Shown: positions 21,486 to 30,947 of the stretch, piece after piece | How positions within the stretch are numbered: the stretch's first letter is position 1 | Layout: every line of letters starts with the position of its first letter | NCBI RefSeq assembly: GCF_012849555.1 | Contig: NZ_CP051685.1 | Location: 1,426,001 to 1,490,000 of the forward strand | Length of the DNA stretch: 64,000 bases | DNA from: Massilia forsythiae | GTDB taxonomy: Bacteria; Pseudomonadota; Gammaproteobacteria; Burkholderiales; Burkholderiaceae_D | Direction of reading: 5' to 3' | Position numbers and translations under genes: made by a program | The notes under the pieces: model-generated | Database searches by the model: none | What the model saw: the letters and a program-made list of their open reading frames with translations, nothing else | Told to the model about the DNA's origin: nothing

Positions 21486-24400
21486 TCAGGCGACCTTGGC
21501 CAGCGCCACCGCCGCGGGACGCTGCTGCGTGTGCGTACCTTCCTGCTCGGCCAGGTGGGCGTCGGTCATCGGCCCCTTGCCGCTGTACTTGTCCAGGTAC
21601 AGGTAGATCACCGGCGTGATGTACAGCGTGATCACTTGCGAGAAGATCAGGCCGCCGCACACCGCCAGGCCGAGCGGCTGGCGCAGCTCGGCGCCGGCGC
21701 CCAGGCCGAGGGCGATCGGCAGCGCGCCCATCAGCGCCGCCAGCGTCGTCATCATGATCGGGCGGAAGCGCAGGATGCAGGCTTCGCGGATCGCCCGTTC
21801 CGGCTTCATGCCCTGGTTGCGCTGGGCGTCGAGGGCGAAGTCGATCATCATGATGGCGTTCTTTTTCACGATGCCGATCAGCATCAGGATGCCGATCATG
21901 GCGATCATGGTCAAGTCCATGTTGAACAGGCGCAGCGTCAGCAGCGCGCCCACCGCCGCCGACGGCAGGCCGGCCAGGATCGTGATCGGGTGGATGAAGC
22001 TTTCGTACAGCACGCCCAGCAGCACGTAGATCACGCCCACCGCGGCGACGATCAGGATCAGCTGGCTCGACTGCGAATCCTGGAACACCGCGGCGTCGCC
22101 GCCATATTTCGTGATGATCGAGGACGGCAGCTTCATGTCGTTGCCCATCCGCTCGATCGCGGCGGTGGCCTCGCCCAGCGGCGCATCCGGCGCCAGGTTG
22201 AACGACAGTGTAATCGCCTGCAATTGCCCCTGGTGGTTGACGGCGATCGGGCCGACCGTGCGCTTGACGCTGGCCACGCTCGACAGCTGCACCAGCTGGC
22301 CGCTCTTGCTGCGCACCGACAGGCGCGACAGCGCATCCTCGAACTGGCGGTCCTCGGTGGCGGTTTCCAGGATCACGTAATAGCTGGCCGCGGTCGAATA
22401 GATGGTCGAGACCTGGCGCTCGCCGAAGGCGGCGTACAGCGCGGTGCGGATGTCGCCCAACTGCACGCCCAGCAGGTTGGCCTTGTCGCGGTCGATGTCG
22501 AGGGTGGCCTGCAAGCCCTTTTCCTGGGTGTCGCTGGTGACGTCGCGGAACAGCGGGTCGTTGCGCATGCGCTCCATGAACTCGTTGGCCCAACGGCTGA
22601 TGTCGGCGCCCGACACGCTCTGCAGCGTGTACTGGTAACGGCTCTTGCTCTGGCGTCCGCCCAGCTGCAGGTTCTGCACCGGTGCCAGGTAGACGTTGAT
22701 GCCGGCGACCTTGCGGGTCGACTTGCGCAGGCGCTCCAGCACCTGCGGCATCTTGTCGCGCCCTTCGCGCGGCTTCAAGACCACGAACATGCGCCCGCCA
22801 TTGCCGCCGCCCGAGAACGAGGTCACGTCCTGCACCGCCGGGTCGGCCTGGATCGCGGCGGCGACCTGAGTCTGCAGGGTCACCATGGCGCTCGACGAGA
22901 TGTCTTCCGATGCCTCGGTGGTCACGCGCAGCTGGCCGATGTCTTCCTCGGGAAAAAAGCCTTTGGGGATGGTCGTGTACAGCAACGCCGTCAGCGCAAA
23001 GGTGCCGAAGGCAACCACCAGCACCACGAAGCGGTGGCGCAGCGCCACGTCCAGGGTCTTTTCGTAGCCGTCGCGCAGCCAGGTGAAGCCGGCCTCGAAG
23101 TGGCGGCCGATGAAGCTCTTTTCTTCGGTGTGGTCGTGGCCGTGCTCAGGCAGCAGGCGCGACGCCAGCATCGGCACCAGCGTCAGCGACACCACCGCCG
23201 ACACCAGGATCGCCAGGCCGACGATCACCGCGAATTCGTGGAACAGCAGGCCGATCACGCCCGGCATGAAGAAGATCGGGATGAACACCGCGATCAGCGA
23301 CACCGAGATCGAGATGATGGTGAACCCCATCTCGCCGGCGCCGTCGAGCGCGGCGCGCAGCGGCTTCTTGCCCATCTCGATGTGGCGCACGATGTTTTCC
23401 AGCACCACGATGGCGTCGTCGACCACCAGGCCGACGGCGAGGGTGATGCCGAGCAGCGAGATGTTGTCCAGGCTGTAGCCCAGCCAGTACAGCAGCGACA
23501 GTGCGCCCAGCAGCGAGATCGGCATCGTGACGGCCGGGATGAAGGTGGCCGAGACGCGGTGCAGGAACAGGAAGATCACCATCACCACCAGTCCCACGGT
23601 CAGCGCCAGCGTGAAATTCACGTCGTGCAGCGCTTCGCGGATCGACACCGAGCGGTCGTTGACCAGGTTGATCTTGATGGAAGCCGGCAGTTGCGACTGG
23701 AAGCGCGGCAGCAGGTGGCGCACGCGGTCGACCACCTCGACCGTGTTGGCGTCCGGCTGGCGCTGCACCAGCAGCACGATCGAGCGCTCGCCGTTGTAGG
23801 CGCCGTAGGCCTTGGTCGACTGGTAGCTGTCCTCGACCTCGGCCACGTCCTTCAGGTGCACCGGCTGGCCGTCGCGGGTGGCGACGATCAGGTCGGCGAA
23901 GTCGGCCGCCTTCATCATCTGCGGCGGGCCCTGGATGGTCAAGGTCTGTTGCGGGCCGTCCAGCACGCCCAGCGCCGAGTTCGAATTGGCCGAGCGCAGC
24001 GCGGTGGCCAGTTCGTCCATGGTGAGGTTGCGCGCGTTCATGAGCTCGGTCTTGGCGCGCACGCGCACGGCGAATTTCTTGCCGCCGTTCACCTGCACCT
24101 GCGCCACGCCCGGCAGCGTCGAGATCGCCGGCGAAACCAGGTTCTCGGCGTAGTCGTTGAGTTCCGACAGGTTCATCGACGGCGAGTTCATGGTCATGAA
24201 CAGCACCGGCGCGTCGGCCGGGTTGACCTTGCGGTAGGACGGCAAGTCCGTCATTTCCTGCGGCAATTGGCGCTGCGCCGCCAGCAGCGCGGCCTGCACG
24301 TCGACCGCGGCGGCGTTGATGTTGATTGACGTGTCGAATTCCAGCGTCAGCGAGGTATTGCCCTGCGTACTGGTCGAGGTGATCAGGTTGATGCCGGGGA

Positions 24401-24620
24401 TGGTCGAGAACTGCTTTTCGAGCGGCAGCGCCACCGACGAGGCCATGGTTTCCGGGCTGGCGCCGGACAGGTTGGCATTGACGTTGATGACCGGCGTGTT
24501 ATAGCTGGGCAGCGCCGCCACCGGGATGTGAGAATACGCCAGGATGCCGACCAGGATCAGGCTGATCGACAGCAGCACGACCATGATCGGGCGGCGGATG
24601 CACAGTTCGGACAGGTTCAT
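21486..24620 (-). CDS. RND-family multidrug efflux permease (MdtB/MdtC/MuxB type)
   Basis: A 1044-aa inner-membrane proton antiporter with the twelve-helix AcrB layout: TM1 near residues 12-30, periplasmic porter loop to about 335, then TM2-6, a second large loop and TM8-12. The proton-relay Asp pair is in VVDDAIVVLEN (about residue 405) and the relay Lys in IGIVKKNAIMMIDFAL. The sequence (MNLSELCIRRPIMVVLL, LLPEHGH) resembles the MdtBC/MuxBC branch more than AcrB. Only one permease is present, so it may act as a homotrimer. It starts 5 bp after the adaptor stop. Confidence 0.94.
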   Translation of the reverse strand: MNLSELCIRRPIMVVLLSISLILVGILAYSHIPVAALPSYNTPVINVNANLSGASPETMASSVALPLEKQFSTIPGINLITSTSTQGNTSLTLEFDTSININAAAVDVQAALLAAQRQLPQEMTDLPSYRKVNPADAPVLFMTMNSPSMNLSELNDYAENLVSPAISTLPGVAQVQVNGGKKFAVRVRAKTELMNARNLTMDELATALRSANSNSALGVLDGPQQTLTIQGPPQMMKAADFADLIVATRDGQPVHLKDVAEVEDSYQSTKAYGAYNGERSIVLLVQRQPDANTVEVVDRVRHLLPRFQSQLPASIKINLVNDRSVSIREALHDVNFTLALTVGLVVMVIFLFLHRVSATFIPAVTMPISLLGALSLLYWLGYSLDNISLLGITLAVGLVVDDAIVVLENIVRHIEMGKKPLRAALDGAGEMGFTIISISVSLIAVFIPIFFMPGVIGLLFHEFAVIVGLAILVSAVVSLTLVPMLASRLLPEHGHDHTEEKSFIGRHFEAGFTWLRDGYEKTLDVALRHRFVVLVVAFGTFALTALLYTTIPKGFFPEEDIGQLRVTTEASEDISSSAMVTLQTQVAAAIQADPAVQDVTSFSGGGNGGRMFVVLKPREGRDKMPQVLERLRKSTRKVAGINVYLAPVQNLQLGGRQSKSRYQYTLQSVSGADISRWANEFMERMRNDPLFRDVTSDTQEKGLQATLDIDRDKANLLGVQLGDIRTALYAAFGERQVSTIYSTAASYYVILETATEDRQFEDALSRLSVRSKSGQLVQLSSVASVKRTVGPIAVNHQGQLQAITLSFNLAPDAPLGEATAAIERMGNDMKLPSSIITKYGGDAAVFQDSQSSQLILIVAAVGVIYVLLGVLYESFIHPITILAGLPSAAVGALLTLRLFNMDLTMIAMIGILMLIGIVKKNAIMMIDFALDAQRNQGMKPERAIREACILRFRPIMMTTLAALMGALPIALGLGAGAELRQPLGLAVCGGLIFSQVITLYITPVIYLYLDKYSGKGPMTDAHLAEQEGTHTQQRPAAVALAKVA

Positions 24621-24625
24621 GCCGT

Positions 24626-25834
24626 TCAGCCCTTGCTGGCGACGTCGGCGTCGCCATGGTTGCCGCCGTGGCCGGTGCCCTTGCCCCCCTCCGAGGCCAG
24701 GCGCACCCGGGCGCCGGGGCGCACGTTCTGCTTGCCTTCGGTAATGATGCGCTCGCTGCCCGACAGGCCGCTCACGGCGGCGTCCACGCCGAAGCTGTGC
24801 AGGCGCTGCACCGGCACCGGATGCGCCGCCTGGTCTTTATCCAATACGTAGACGAAGGTGCCCTGCACGCTGGTGATGATGGCGCTTTGCGGCACCACCA
24901 CGGCATCCTTGATGGTCTGCACGGTGACCTTGGTGTTGACGTACTGGCCGGGCCACAGCGTGGTCTCGCGGTTGCCGAACTCCGCCTTCACCTTGATCGT
25001 GCCGGCGCCCGGGTCGACCGTGTTGTCCACGAAACTGAGCACGCCGTCCACCGGCGCGAGGCCGGCGCCCGGCAGTACCTGCACGGCGACCTTGCCGCGC
25101 TTTTGCGCCGCCAGCAGGGCCGCCAGGCTCGATTCGGGCAAGGTGAAGGCGACGTCGATCGGATCGAGCTGGGTGACGGTGGTGAGCGAAGTCGCCGGCT
25201 GCACCAGGCTGCCCGGATACACGCCGATGCCGCCCACGCGTCCGCTCATCGGCGCGCGGATCGCGGTGTAGCTGGTGGCGACGCCGCTGGCGCGGGCGGC
25301 GGCGCTGTCGGCCTGCAGCGTGGCGCGCGCCTGGTCGACCTGGGCGCGCAGCGTGTCCACCGCGCTCTGGGCGATGAATTTTTGCGCGAACAGATCCTGG
25401 CTGCGCTTGTATTGGCGCTCGAGGTCGGCCACCTGGGCGCGGTCGCGCTCCACCTGCGCCTGCGCCTTGTCCTGGTTGGCGCGGTCGGCGCGGTCGTCCA
25501 GCGAGAACATCAATTGCCCTTCCTTGACGAACTGGCCTTCCTTGATGTGCACTTGGCGGATGGTGGCGGTGGTCTGCGGATGCAGGTCGACCGTGCGGAT
25601 CGGAGTCACGGTGCCGTTGGCGACCTGAAGCACCGGCACGTCTTGCCGTTGCGGCGATACCACATTCACCACCGCCGGCGGCTGCGCCCCGCCGTTCTTG
25701 CCGCCGCCCTGGCCCTCGGCCGCGGCGCCGGCCGCGCCTTCGGCATGGGCGCCATGGTGTTGGTTCACATACCATCCGCCCACGCCCACGGCGATGAGCG
25801 CAGCGGCAACGATGCCGGCATTCTTCTTGTTCAT
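24626..25834 (-). CDS. Periplasmic adaptor (membrane fusion protein) of the RND pump
   Basis: 402 aa, MdtA-like. The N-terminal helix (residues 7-22) anchors it in the inner membrane; a His/Gly-rich linker follows. The lipoyl half-motifs flank a coiled-coil hairpin (about residues 115-185, DKAQAQVERDRAQVADLERQ). The beta-barrel and membrane-proximal domains follow (LWPGQYVNTKVTV). The C-terminus is Gly/His-rich. The upstream gap 25835-25961 contains a TAGAAT -10-like box and a GCCGCT/AGCGGC hairpin (25875-25891). Confidence 0.94.
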   Translation of the reverse strand: MNKKNAGIVAAALIAVGVGGWYVNQHHGAHAEGAAGAAAEGQGGGKNGGAQPPAVVNVVSPQRQDVPVLQVANGTVTPIRTVDLHPQTTATIRQVHIKEGQFVKEGQLMFSLDDRADRANQDKAQAQVERDRAQVADLERQYKRSQDLFAQKFIAQSAVDTLRAQVDQARATLQADSAAARASGVATSYTAIRAPMSGRVGGIGVYPGSLVQPATSLTTVTQLDPIDVAFTLPESSLAALLAAQKRGKVAVQVLPGAGLAPVDGVLSFVDNTVDPGAGTIKVKAEFGNRETTLWPGQYVNTKVTVQTIKDAVVVPQSAIITSVQGTFVYVLDKDQAAHPVPVQRLHSFGVDAAVSGLSGSERIITEGKQNVRPGARVRLASEGGKGTGHGGNHGDADVASKG

Positions 25835-25961
25835 TCCACTCCCTGTGCCCCGGAGGTGCGAGGCTTGTCGTCATGCCGCTGGATAAGCGGCTTTTATTCT
25901 AATAACGGCGATTCAAAACATGTAACCGGCGATTGTCGCACAGCCTTGTGACAAGGATGCG

Positions 25962-27329
25962 TCATTTTCCTGGGTAATATTCCGGAAGTATCAGCGTGAC
26001 TTCGAGTCCGCCTTCCGGATGATTCGCCAGCGTAATGGTGCCGCCGTGCTGCTCGGCGATGTTGCGGGCGATGGTCAGGCCCAGGCCGGTGCCGCCGGAT
26101 TCGCGCGAGCGCGAACTTTCGATGCGGTAGAACGGATCGAACACCCGGCCCAGTTCCGCGGGCGGGATGCCGGGGCCGGCATCGTGGATGCGGATGCGCG
26201 CCGCGCCTTTGACCCGGTCGACCGCGACCTCGGCCGCGTGGCCGTACTTGACCGCGTTGTCGATCAGGTTGACCAGGCAGCGGCGCAGGTCGAGCGGGCG
26301 GCCCAGCAGCGCCATGCCGGCGTGGCCGCTCAACATCACCTGCTGGCCGGCGTCGGTGGCGTCGGCGCACACCGAGTCCAGCAGCGAATCCAGGTCGAGC
26401 CGCTGCATGGTCTCGCTGGTGTCCATGCTGCGCGCCAGGTCGAGGCCTTCCTTGACCATCGCCTGCATCGCCGAGAGGTCGCCGATCAGGCGTTCCTGCA
26501 GCTCGGGCTCGCCCACCTTTTCCAGGCGCAGGCGCAGGCGCGTGAGCGGCGTCTGCAGGTCGTGCGTGATCGCCGCCAGCATCTGGGTGCGCTGGAAGAT
26601 GTACTGGCGGATGCGCGCCTGCATGGCGTTGAAGGCGGCGCTGGCTTGCCGGATCTCGTCGGCGCCGGCCAGGTCCAGCGGCGGGTGGTTGATGTCGTTG
26701 CCCAGGTCCTTGGCAGCCTGCGCCAGCTGTTTCAACGGCCGCGTGGTCATGCGCGCCACCAGGTAGGCCAGGCTGGCGATGCTGACCAGGAACAGCACGA
26801 TCGTCAGCGTGAAATCGGTGCGTTCGGGCGAGGTGGCCGAGCGCGGCGGCAGCACCGACAGCACCAGGTCGTTACCGTCGCGCAGCTTGACGCTGACGCT
26901 CTCGCAGGTGCCGCGCCACTTCAGGCGCAGCAGGCCGAACACTACCGGCAGCTCGCGTGCGGTCTCGCAGGAAGGCGGACGCTCGGCCAGCGAGCTGAGC
27001 ACGTAGGTCGGCCCCAGCCGCGCCGCCAGGGCGCGCGTAAATTCGGTCTGGGCCGGCGCCAGCACCGGCGGGTGGCCGTCGACTTCCATCAGCGCCACGC
27101 CGGGGCGGTTGGCGACCTTCAGGTAGGCATTGCGCGCCGATTGCGGCACGATCTCGGTGGCCATGATCAGCTGCTCGGCGCGATCCAGCCAGGCCAGTTC
27201 GCGGAACTGGTCGATCACGCGCTGGCGCTCGGCATCGGCCAGCAGTTGCGTCAATGCGGCGGTCAGGATGATACCCAACAGCAAAGTGGCGAACACGCGG
27301 CCCGTCATCGAGCCGAGGAAGGCTTTCAC
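25962..27329 (-). CDS. Two-component sensor histidine kinase of the efflux locus
   Basis: 455 aa. TM1 at about residues 11-30, periplasmic sensor about 31-172, TM2 about 173-193, HAMP, then the phosphoacceptor H256 in AAITHDLQTPLTRLR. The ATPase follows with NLIDNAVKYG, DAGPGIP and GGTGLGLTIA. The sensor domain has two Cys (C121 and C142) about 20 residues apart, possibly a disulfide or metal site. Its start overlaps the regulator stop (ATGA). It sits directly upstream of the adaptor gene. Confidence 0.95.
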   Translation of the reverse strand: MKAFLGSMTGRVFATLLLGIILTAALTQLLADAERQRVIDQFRELAWLDRAEQLIMATEIVPQSARNAYLKVANRPGVALMEVDGHPPVLAPAQTEFTRALAARLGPTYVLSSLAERPPSCETARELPVVFGLLRLKWRGTCESVSVKLRDGNDLVLSVLPPRSATSPERTDFTLTIVLFLVSIASLAYLVARMTTRPLKQLAQAAKDLGNDINHPPLDLAGADEIRQASAAFNAMQARIRQYIFQRTQMLAAITHDLQTPLTRLRLRLEKVGEPELQERLIGDLSAMQAMVKEGLDLARSMDTSETMQRLDLDSLLDSVCADATDAGQQVMLSGHAGMALLGRPLDLRRCLVNLIDNAVKYGHAAEVAVDRVKGAARIRIHDAGPGIPPAELGRVFDPFYRIESSRSRESGGTGLGLTIARNIAEQHGGTITLANHPEGGLEVTLILPEYYPGK

Positions 27330-28054
27330 GCGGCCGGCTCCACGCTCACCTGGCCGGCCAGCACGTAGCCGCCGTTGCGCACGGTCTTGATGATCTGCGG
27401 CATGCGCGCGTCTTCGCCGAGCTTCTGGCGCAGGCGGCTGATCTGGATGTCAATCGAGCGGTCGAACGGGTCGGCGTCGCGGCCCTGCGTCAGGTTCAGC
27501 AGCTGGTCGCGGTTGAGCACGCGGTTCGGGTGCTCCAGGAACACGCGCAGCAGGCGGAACTCGGCGCCCGACAGCATGATGACCACGCCCTGCGGATTGA
27601 CCAGGTGGCGCGCGGTCAGGTCCAGCGTCCAGCCCGAGAATTTCATCTGCTGCACGTTCTCGGTCTGCGAGTTCGGCGGCATCGCGTGGCTGCGGCGCAG
27701 CACGCTGCGGATGCGCGCCAGCAGTTCGCGCGGCTCGAACGGTTTCGGCAGGTAGTCGTCGGCGCCCATCTCCAGGCCGAGGATGCGATCCAGCGGTTCA
27801 TTCCTCGCGGTCAGCATGATCACCGGCAGCGTCGAGTGCGCACGCAGCTTGCGGCACAGCGTCAGGCCGTCGTCGCCCGGCAGGTTCAGGTCGAGCACGA
27901 TCAGGTCGGGCCGTGTCTCGTCCAGTGTCTTCCACATCGCGGTGCCGTCGGCGGCGGCCAGCGCCCGATAACCGTTCGCTTCCAGGTAATCGGCCAGCAG
28001 GGAGCGGATGTCGCGGTCGTCGTCGACGATGAGAATGGTAGATGCGGTGTCCAT
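27326..28054 (-). CDS. OmpR-family response regulator of the efflux locus
   Basis: 242 aa from the ATG at 28054. Receiver domain with acidic DDD at 11-13, phosphoacceptor D55 (IVLDLNLPG), T in MLTAR and K in LPKPFEP. The OmpR/PhoB winged helix begins near residue 140 and ends FDRSIDIQISRLRQKLGED...IIKTVRNGGYVLA. Order on the minus strand is regulator, kinase, adaptor, permease. The divergent LTxxQ protein is a likely co-target (inference). Confidence 0.95.
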   Translation of the reverse strand: MDTASTILIVDDDRDIRSLLADYLEANGYRALAAADGTAMWKTLDETRPDLIVLDLNLPGDDGLTLCRKLRAHSTLPVIMLTARNEPLDRILGLEMGADDYLPKPFEPRELLARIRSVLRRSHAMPPNSQTENVQQMKFSGWTLDLTARHLVNPQGVVIMLSGAEFRLLRVFLEHPNRVLNRDQLLNLTQGRDADPFDRSIDIQISRLRQKLGEDARMPQIIKTVRNGGYVLAGQVSVEPAA

Positions 28055-28261
28055 GCCGTCATTATCCCGGCTTGGCGCGCCCCTGAACAGCCACTTTGTA
28101 TCGGCTTGTATAAGGATGTGCAGAGGAAACAAATTGATACAAAGCGTCGGACAGCCGACATGCGGCGCTTACACCTTTGCCCGATGATGGAAGCCATGCA
28201 GCACGCTATGCGCTGCACCGACGGCGGCACAGTGCTGCCCAACCTGACTAGGAAAAAAGAG
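28055..28261. promoter_or_regulatory. Divergent regulatory region between the response regulator and the LTxxQ gene
   Basis: 207 bp with no gene. It must hold the start signals for both directions. TTGTAT and GATACA words (28105-28143) form loose inverted repeats that could be operator half-sites. I could not fix exact promoters. Confidence 0.35.
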
Positions 28262-28807
28262 ATGAAAACCGCAAACTCGACGACCCTGCGCAAATCCCTG
28301 TTCGTGGCCCTGGCCGCCCTGTCGATGGGCACGGCCGCGCTCGGCGCCCAGGCGCAAACCGCTTCGGCCGCCACGGCGCAAGGCGCGCCGCAGGCCGGCC
28401 GCTACGCCCATGCCGCCAACCAGGAACAACGCGCCGCCCGCGCTGCCGCGCGCACCGCCAGGCTGCACGACGACCTCAAGATCACGCCGGCCCAGGAAAA
28501 CGCCTGGAACGCTTTTGTGGCGTCGATGAAGCCCCTCGCAAGGACTGGCAAAGGCGCCGCGCAGGGCGCCCGCCCCGACCGCACTGCCTGGGCCGGCCTG
28601 AGTGCGCCGCAGCGCATGGCGAAGCACATCGACATGCAGAAACAGCGTACCGCGGCGATGGAACAGCGCCTGGCGTCGCTCAACAGCTTTTATGCGGTGC
28701 TGACGCCGGAGCAGAAGAAAACCTTCGACGACAAGGCGGGGCATTTCAAAGGCCGCGGCATGCGCCATGGCGGCTGGCAGCGCGGCGGCGATACCGCGCG
28801 GGGTTGA
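28262..28807 (+). CDS. Periplasmic LTxxQ-motif (Spy/CpxP-like) protein
   Basis: 181 aa with a signal peptide ending AQA (about residue 31). The mature part is mainly helical and basic, with two LTxxQ-type motifs, ITPAQENAW and LTPEQKKTF, that mark the Spy/CpxP superfamily of periplasmic chaperones/stress sensors. The C-terminus is His/Gly/Arg-rich (KGRGMRHGGWQRGG), a possible metal-binding tail. A purine-rich AGGAAAAAAGAG precedes the ATG. Divergent from an OmpR-family regulator, the arrangement often seen for CpxP/Spy-like genes and their TCS. Confidence 0.82.
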   Translation: MKTANSTTLRKSLFVALAALSMGTAALGAQAQTASAATAQGAPQAGRYAHAANQEQRAARAAARTARLHDDLKITPAQENAWNAFVASMKPLARTGKGAAQGARPDRTAWAGLSAPQRMAKHIDMQKQRTAAMEQRLASLNSFYAVLTPEQKKTFDDKAGHFKGRGMRHGGWQRGGDTARG

Positions 28808-28812
28808 ATGCC

Positions 28813-28844
28813 GTAGGGTGGACGGGAAGACCCGTCCACCCTAC
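28813..28844. repeat. Perfect 14-bp palindrome between convergent genes
   Basis: GTAGGGTGGACGGG and its exact reverse complement are separated by AAGA. It starts 5 bp after the LTxxQ stop and includes the dsbD stop codon (TAG at 28841-28843). It may act as a bidirectional terminator. The first 12 bases also occur at 9416-9427. Confidence 0.8.
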
Positions 28845-30781
28845 CTTAGCTTGCCGAGCGAACCCAAAAACTTGGCGCTGTCCTGGTAGCCGACCACGCG
28901 GCTGTCGGCGATTTCCTGGCCATCGCGGCCGAACAGGATGATGCCCGGCGGCCCGAACAGGCCGAAGCGCTTGAGCATGGCGCGGTCGTCGAGGTCATTG
29001 GCGGTCACGTCCACCTGCAGCAGCAGGCTGTCGGCCAATCGCGCCTTGACCGCCGGGTCGACGAAGGTCAGCTTTTCCATCTCCTTGCAGGACACGCACC
29101 AGTCCGCATAAAAATCCAGCATCGCGGTCTTGCCGCCGCCTTGCGCCAGGGCGGCGTCGAGCTGCGCCACGGTCTTGATGCGGGTAAAGGCCAGCGGCTG
29201 CACCGGCGCGCCGCCGCGGCCCAGGTGCGCCAGCGGCGCCAGCGGGTCGCGCCCGCCGGCCGCCACGCCCACCAGCTGGGTCGCGCCCAGCACGGCGAAG
29301 GCGACGCCGAACGCGGTCGCGGCCCAGTGGCCATGGCTGCGCAACAGGAAGCAACCGTAGCCGATCAGCAGCGCGGCCCACAGCAGCATCTGCGCCAGCC
29401 CCGGCAGCACCGGCGCCGCCATCCACAGCGCCATGGCCAGCATCAGCACGCCGAAGAAGCGTTTCACGGATTCCATCCACATGCCGGCGCGCGGCAGCAG
29501 CGAACCGGCCGACAGGCCGACCAGCAGCAGCGGAATGCTCATGCCGAGCGCCATCGCGAACAGGGCGGCGCCGCCGATCACGACGTCGCGCGTCTGGCTG
29601 ATGTACACCAGGGCGCCGGCCAGCGGCGCCGCCACGCAGGGGCCGACGATCAAGGCCGAGATCGCGCCCATGACGAAAGCGCCGGCCAGCTTGCCCGACG
29701 ATTGGCGCCCGGACGCCCCGGCCAGGCGCGTCTGCAGCGCGGCCGGCACTTGCAACTGGTACACGCCGAACATGGACAGGGCCATGGCCGCGATCAGCAG
29801 CGCGAACGCGGACAGCACCCACGGATTCTGCAGCGCCGCCGCCAGGCCTTCACCCAGCAGGCCGGCGGCCACGCCCAGCGAGGTGTAGACGATCGCCATG
29901 CCGAGCGAATACGCCAGCGACAGGACGAAGCCGCGCGCGCGACCGGCCTGGCTGCCTTCGCCGACGATGATGGACGACAGGATCGGCACCATCGGCAGCA
30001 CGCACGGCGTGAACGCCAGGCCCAGGCCGAGCAGCATGAAGGCGGGCACGATGGCCAGCAGACGGCCGCCCTGCAACAGGGTGGCGATGCCGCCCAGTTC
30101 GGACGGCGCGGCGGCCGGTGCGGCGGCGGCCGACACGGTACCGGCAGTTGCCGGCGTGCCGGTTGCCGCGCTCGCTGCCGCCTCGGCCGGCGCCGCCTGG
30201 CTGGCAGAGGACGACTGGCTGCGTGGCAGCGACTGTCCGGCCTCAGCGCCGGCTTGCGGCGCCGCCTGGCCAGGCAGCGAAAATGCCGGATTGCCGCCCT
30301 GCGCGCCCGGCAGGACGATGTGCGGCCCGGTGGCGCCGCCCGCGCCTGCCACCAGCTGGACCGAGGTATCCTGCGGCGGATAGCACAAGCCCTTGTCGGC
30401 GCAGCCCTGGCCGGTGGCGTTCAGCGTAAACGGCCCATTGCCGGTGACGGGAATGTGGATCTCGACGCCTTTGTGGTAGGTCTCGACCTCCTTCTGGAAG
30501 GTCTCGTCGAATTTCACCTTGCCCGGCGGGATCTGCGGGGCACCCAGCTGCGCGCCGGTGGCCGTGAACTTGAAGCGCTCGCGGTACATGTAGTAACCGT
30601 CGGCGATGGCATAGTTCACGACCGCGGTATGCGGGTCGAGCATACGCGCCGAAAACTTGAACGCCTGTTCCGGCGGCAGGAAATCGTCGTCGGCGCGGGC
30701 GGGTGCGCACAGCACGCCCCAGGCCAGCAGCAGGAGGCTGGCGAAACGGAACAAACGAAAAATCAGTTCGGAAAAGCGCAT
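28841..30781 (-). CDS. dsbD: Thiol:disulfide interchange protein DsbD
   Basis: Transfers electrons from cytoplasmic thioredoxin to periplasmic thiol proteins. About 646 aa from the ATG at 30781, chosen because it gives a compact signal peptide (MRFSELIFRLFRFASLLLLAWGVLCAPARA); ATGs at 30796 and 30814 are alternatives. The N-terminal DsbD-alpha domain has the Cys pair GCADKGLCYPP. The eight-helix core carries FTPCVLP and GPCVAAP. The C-terminal thioredoxin domain has ADWCVSCKEME. An Ala/Pro-rich linker joins the first two domains. All three Cys pairs are intact. Confidence 0.95.
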   Translation of the reverse strand: MRFSELIFRLFRFASLLLLAWGVLCAPARADDDFLPPEQAFKFSARMLDPHTAVVNYAIADGYYMYRERFKFTATGAQLGAPQIPPGKVKFDETFQKEVETYHKGVEIHIPVTGNGPFTLNATGQGCADKGLCYPPQDTSVQLVAGAGGATGPHIVLPGAQGGNPAFSLPGQAAPQAGAEAGQSLPRSQSSSASQAAPAEAAASAATGTPATAGTVSAAAAPAAAPSELGGIATLLQGGRLLAIVPAFMLLGLGLAFTPCVLPMVPILSSIIVGEGSQAGRARGFVLSLAYSLGMAIVYTSLGVAAGLLGEGLAAALQNPWVLSAFALLIAAMALSMFGVYQLQVPAALQTRLAGASGRQSSGKLAGAFVMGAISALIVGPCVAAPLAGALVYISQTRDVVIGGAALFAMALGMSIPLLLVGLSAGSLLPRAGMWMESVKRFFGVLMLAMALWMAAPVLPGLAQMLLWAALLIGYGCFLLRSHGHWAATAFGVAFAVLGATQLVGVAAGGRDPLAPLAHLGRGGAPVQPLAFTRIKTVAQLDAALAQGGGKTAMLDFYADWCVSCKEMEKLTFVDPAVKARLADSLLLQVDVTANDLDDRAMLKRFGLFGPPGIILFGRDGQEIADSRVVGYQDSAKFLGSLGKLR

Positions 30782-30891
30782 CGAAGAAGATCGCATCGGG
30801 AACAAGCGGGGCATGGGATTGTGGTTGTTGGTTTGGCGCAGCAGCATGGTACACCGTGCCCCGCCGCGTTGCACACGGGCGCGCTTGGGCG

Positions 30892-30922
30892 AAAAAAAAC
30901 CAGGCGCACGGCCTGGTTTTTT
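30892..30922 (-). terminator. Rho-independent terminator of the alpha operon
   Basis: On the minus strand AAAAAACCAGGC and GCCTGGTTTTTT form a perfect 12-bp stem with a 5-nt loop, followed by further Ts, about 25 bp after the rplQ stop. It separates rplQ from dsbD. Confidence 0.92.
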
Positions 30923-30947
30923 CGACTTGCTCGGCGCAACCGGTCGA

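Noticed and set aside
20343-24329. Very long plus-strand open frame (1328 codons) opposite the RND and Pro-rich protein genes
   Set aside because: High-GC antisense shadow: extreme His/Arg/Gln/Asp content, no domain, and the minus-strand frames encode recognisable proteins over the same span.
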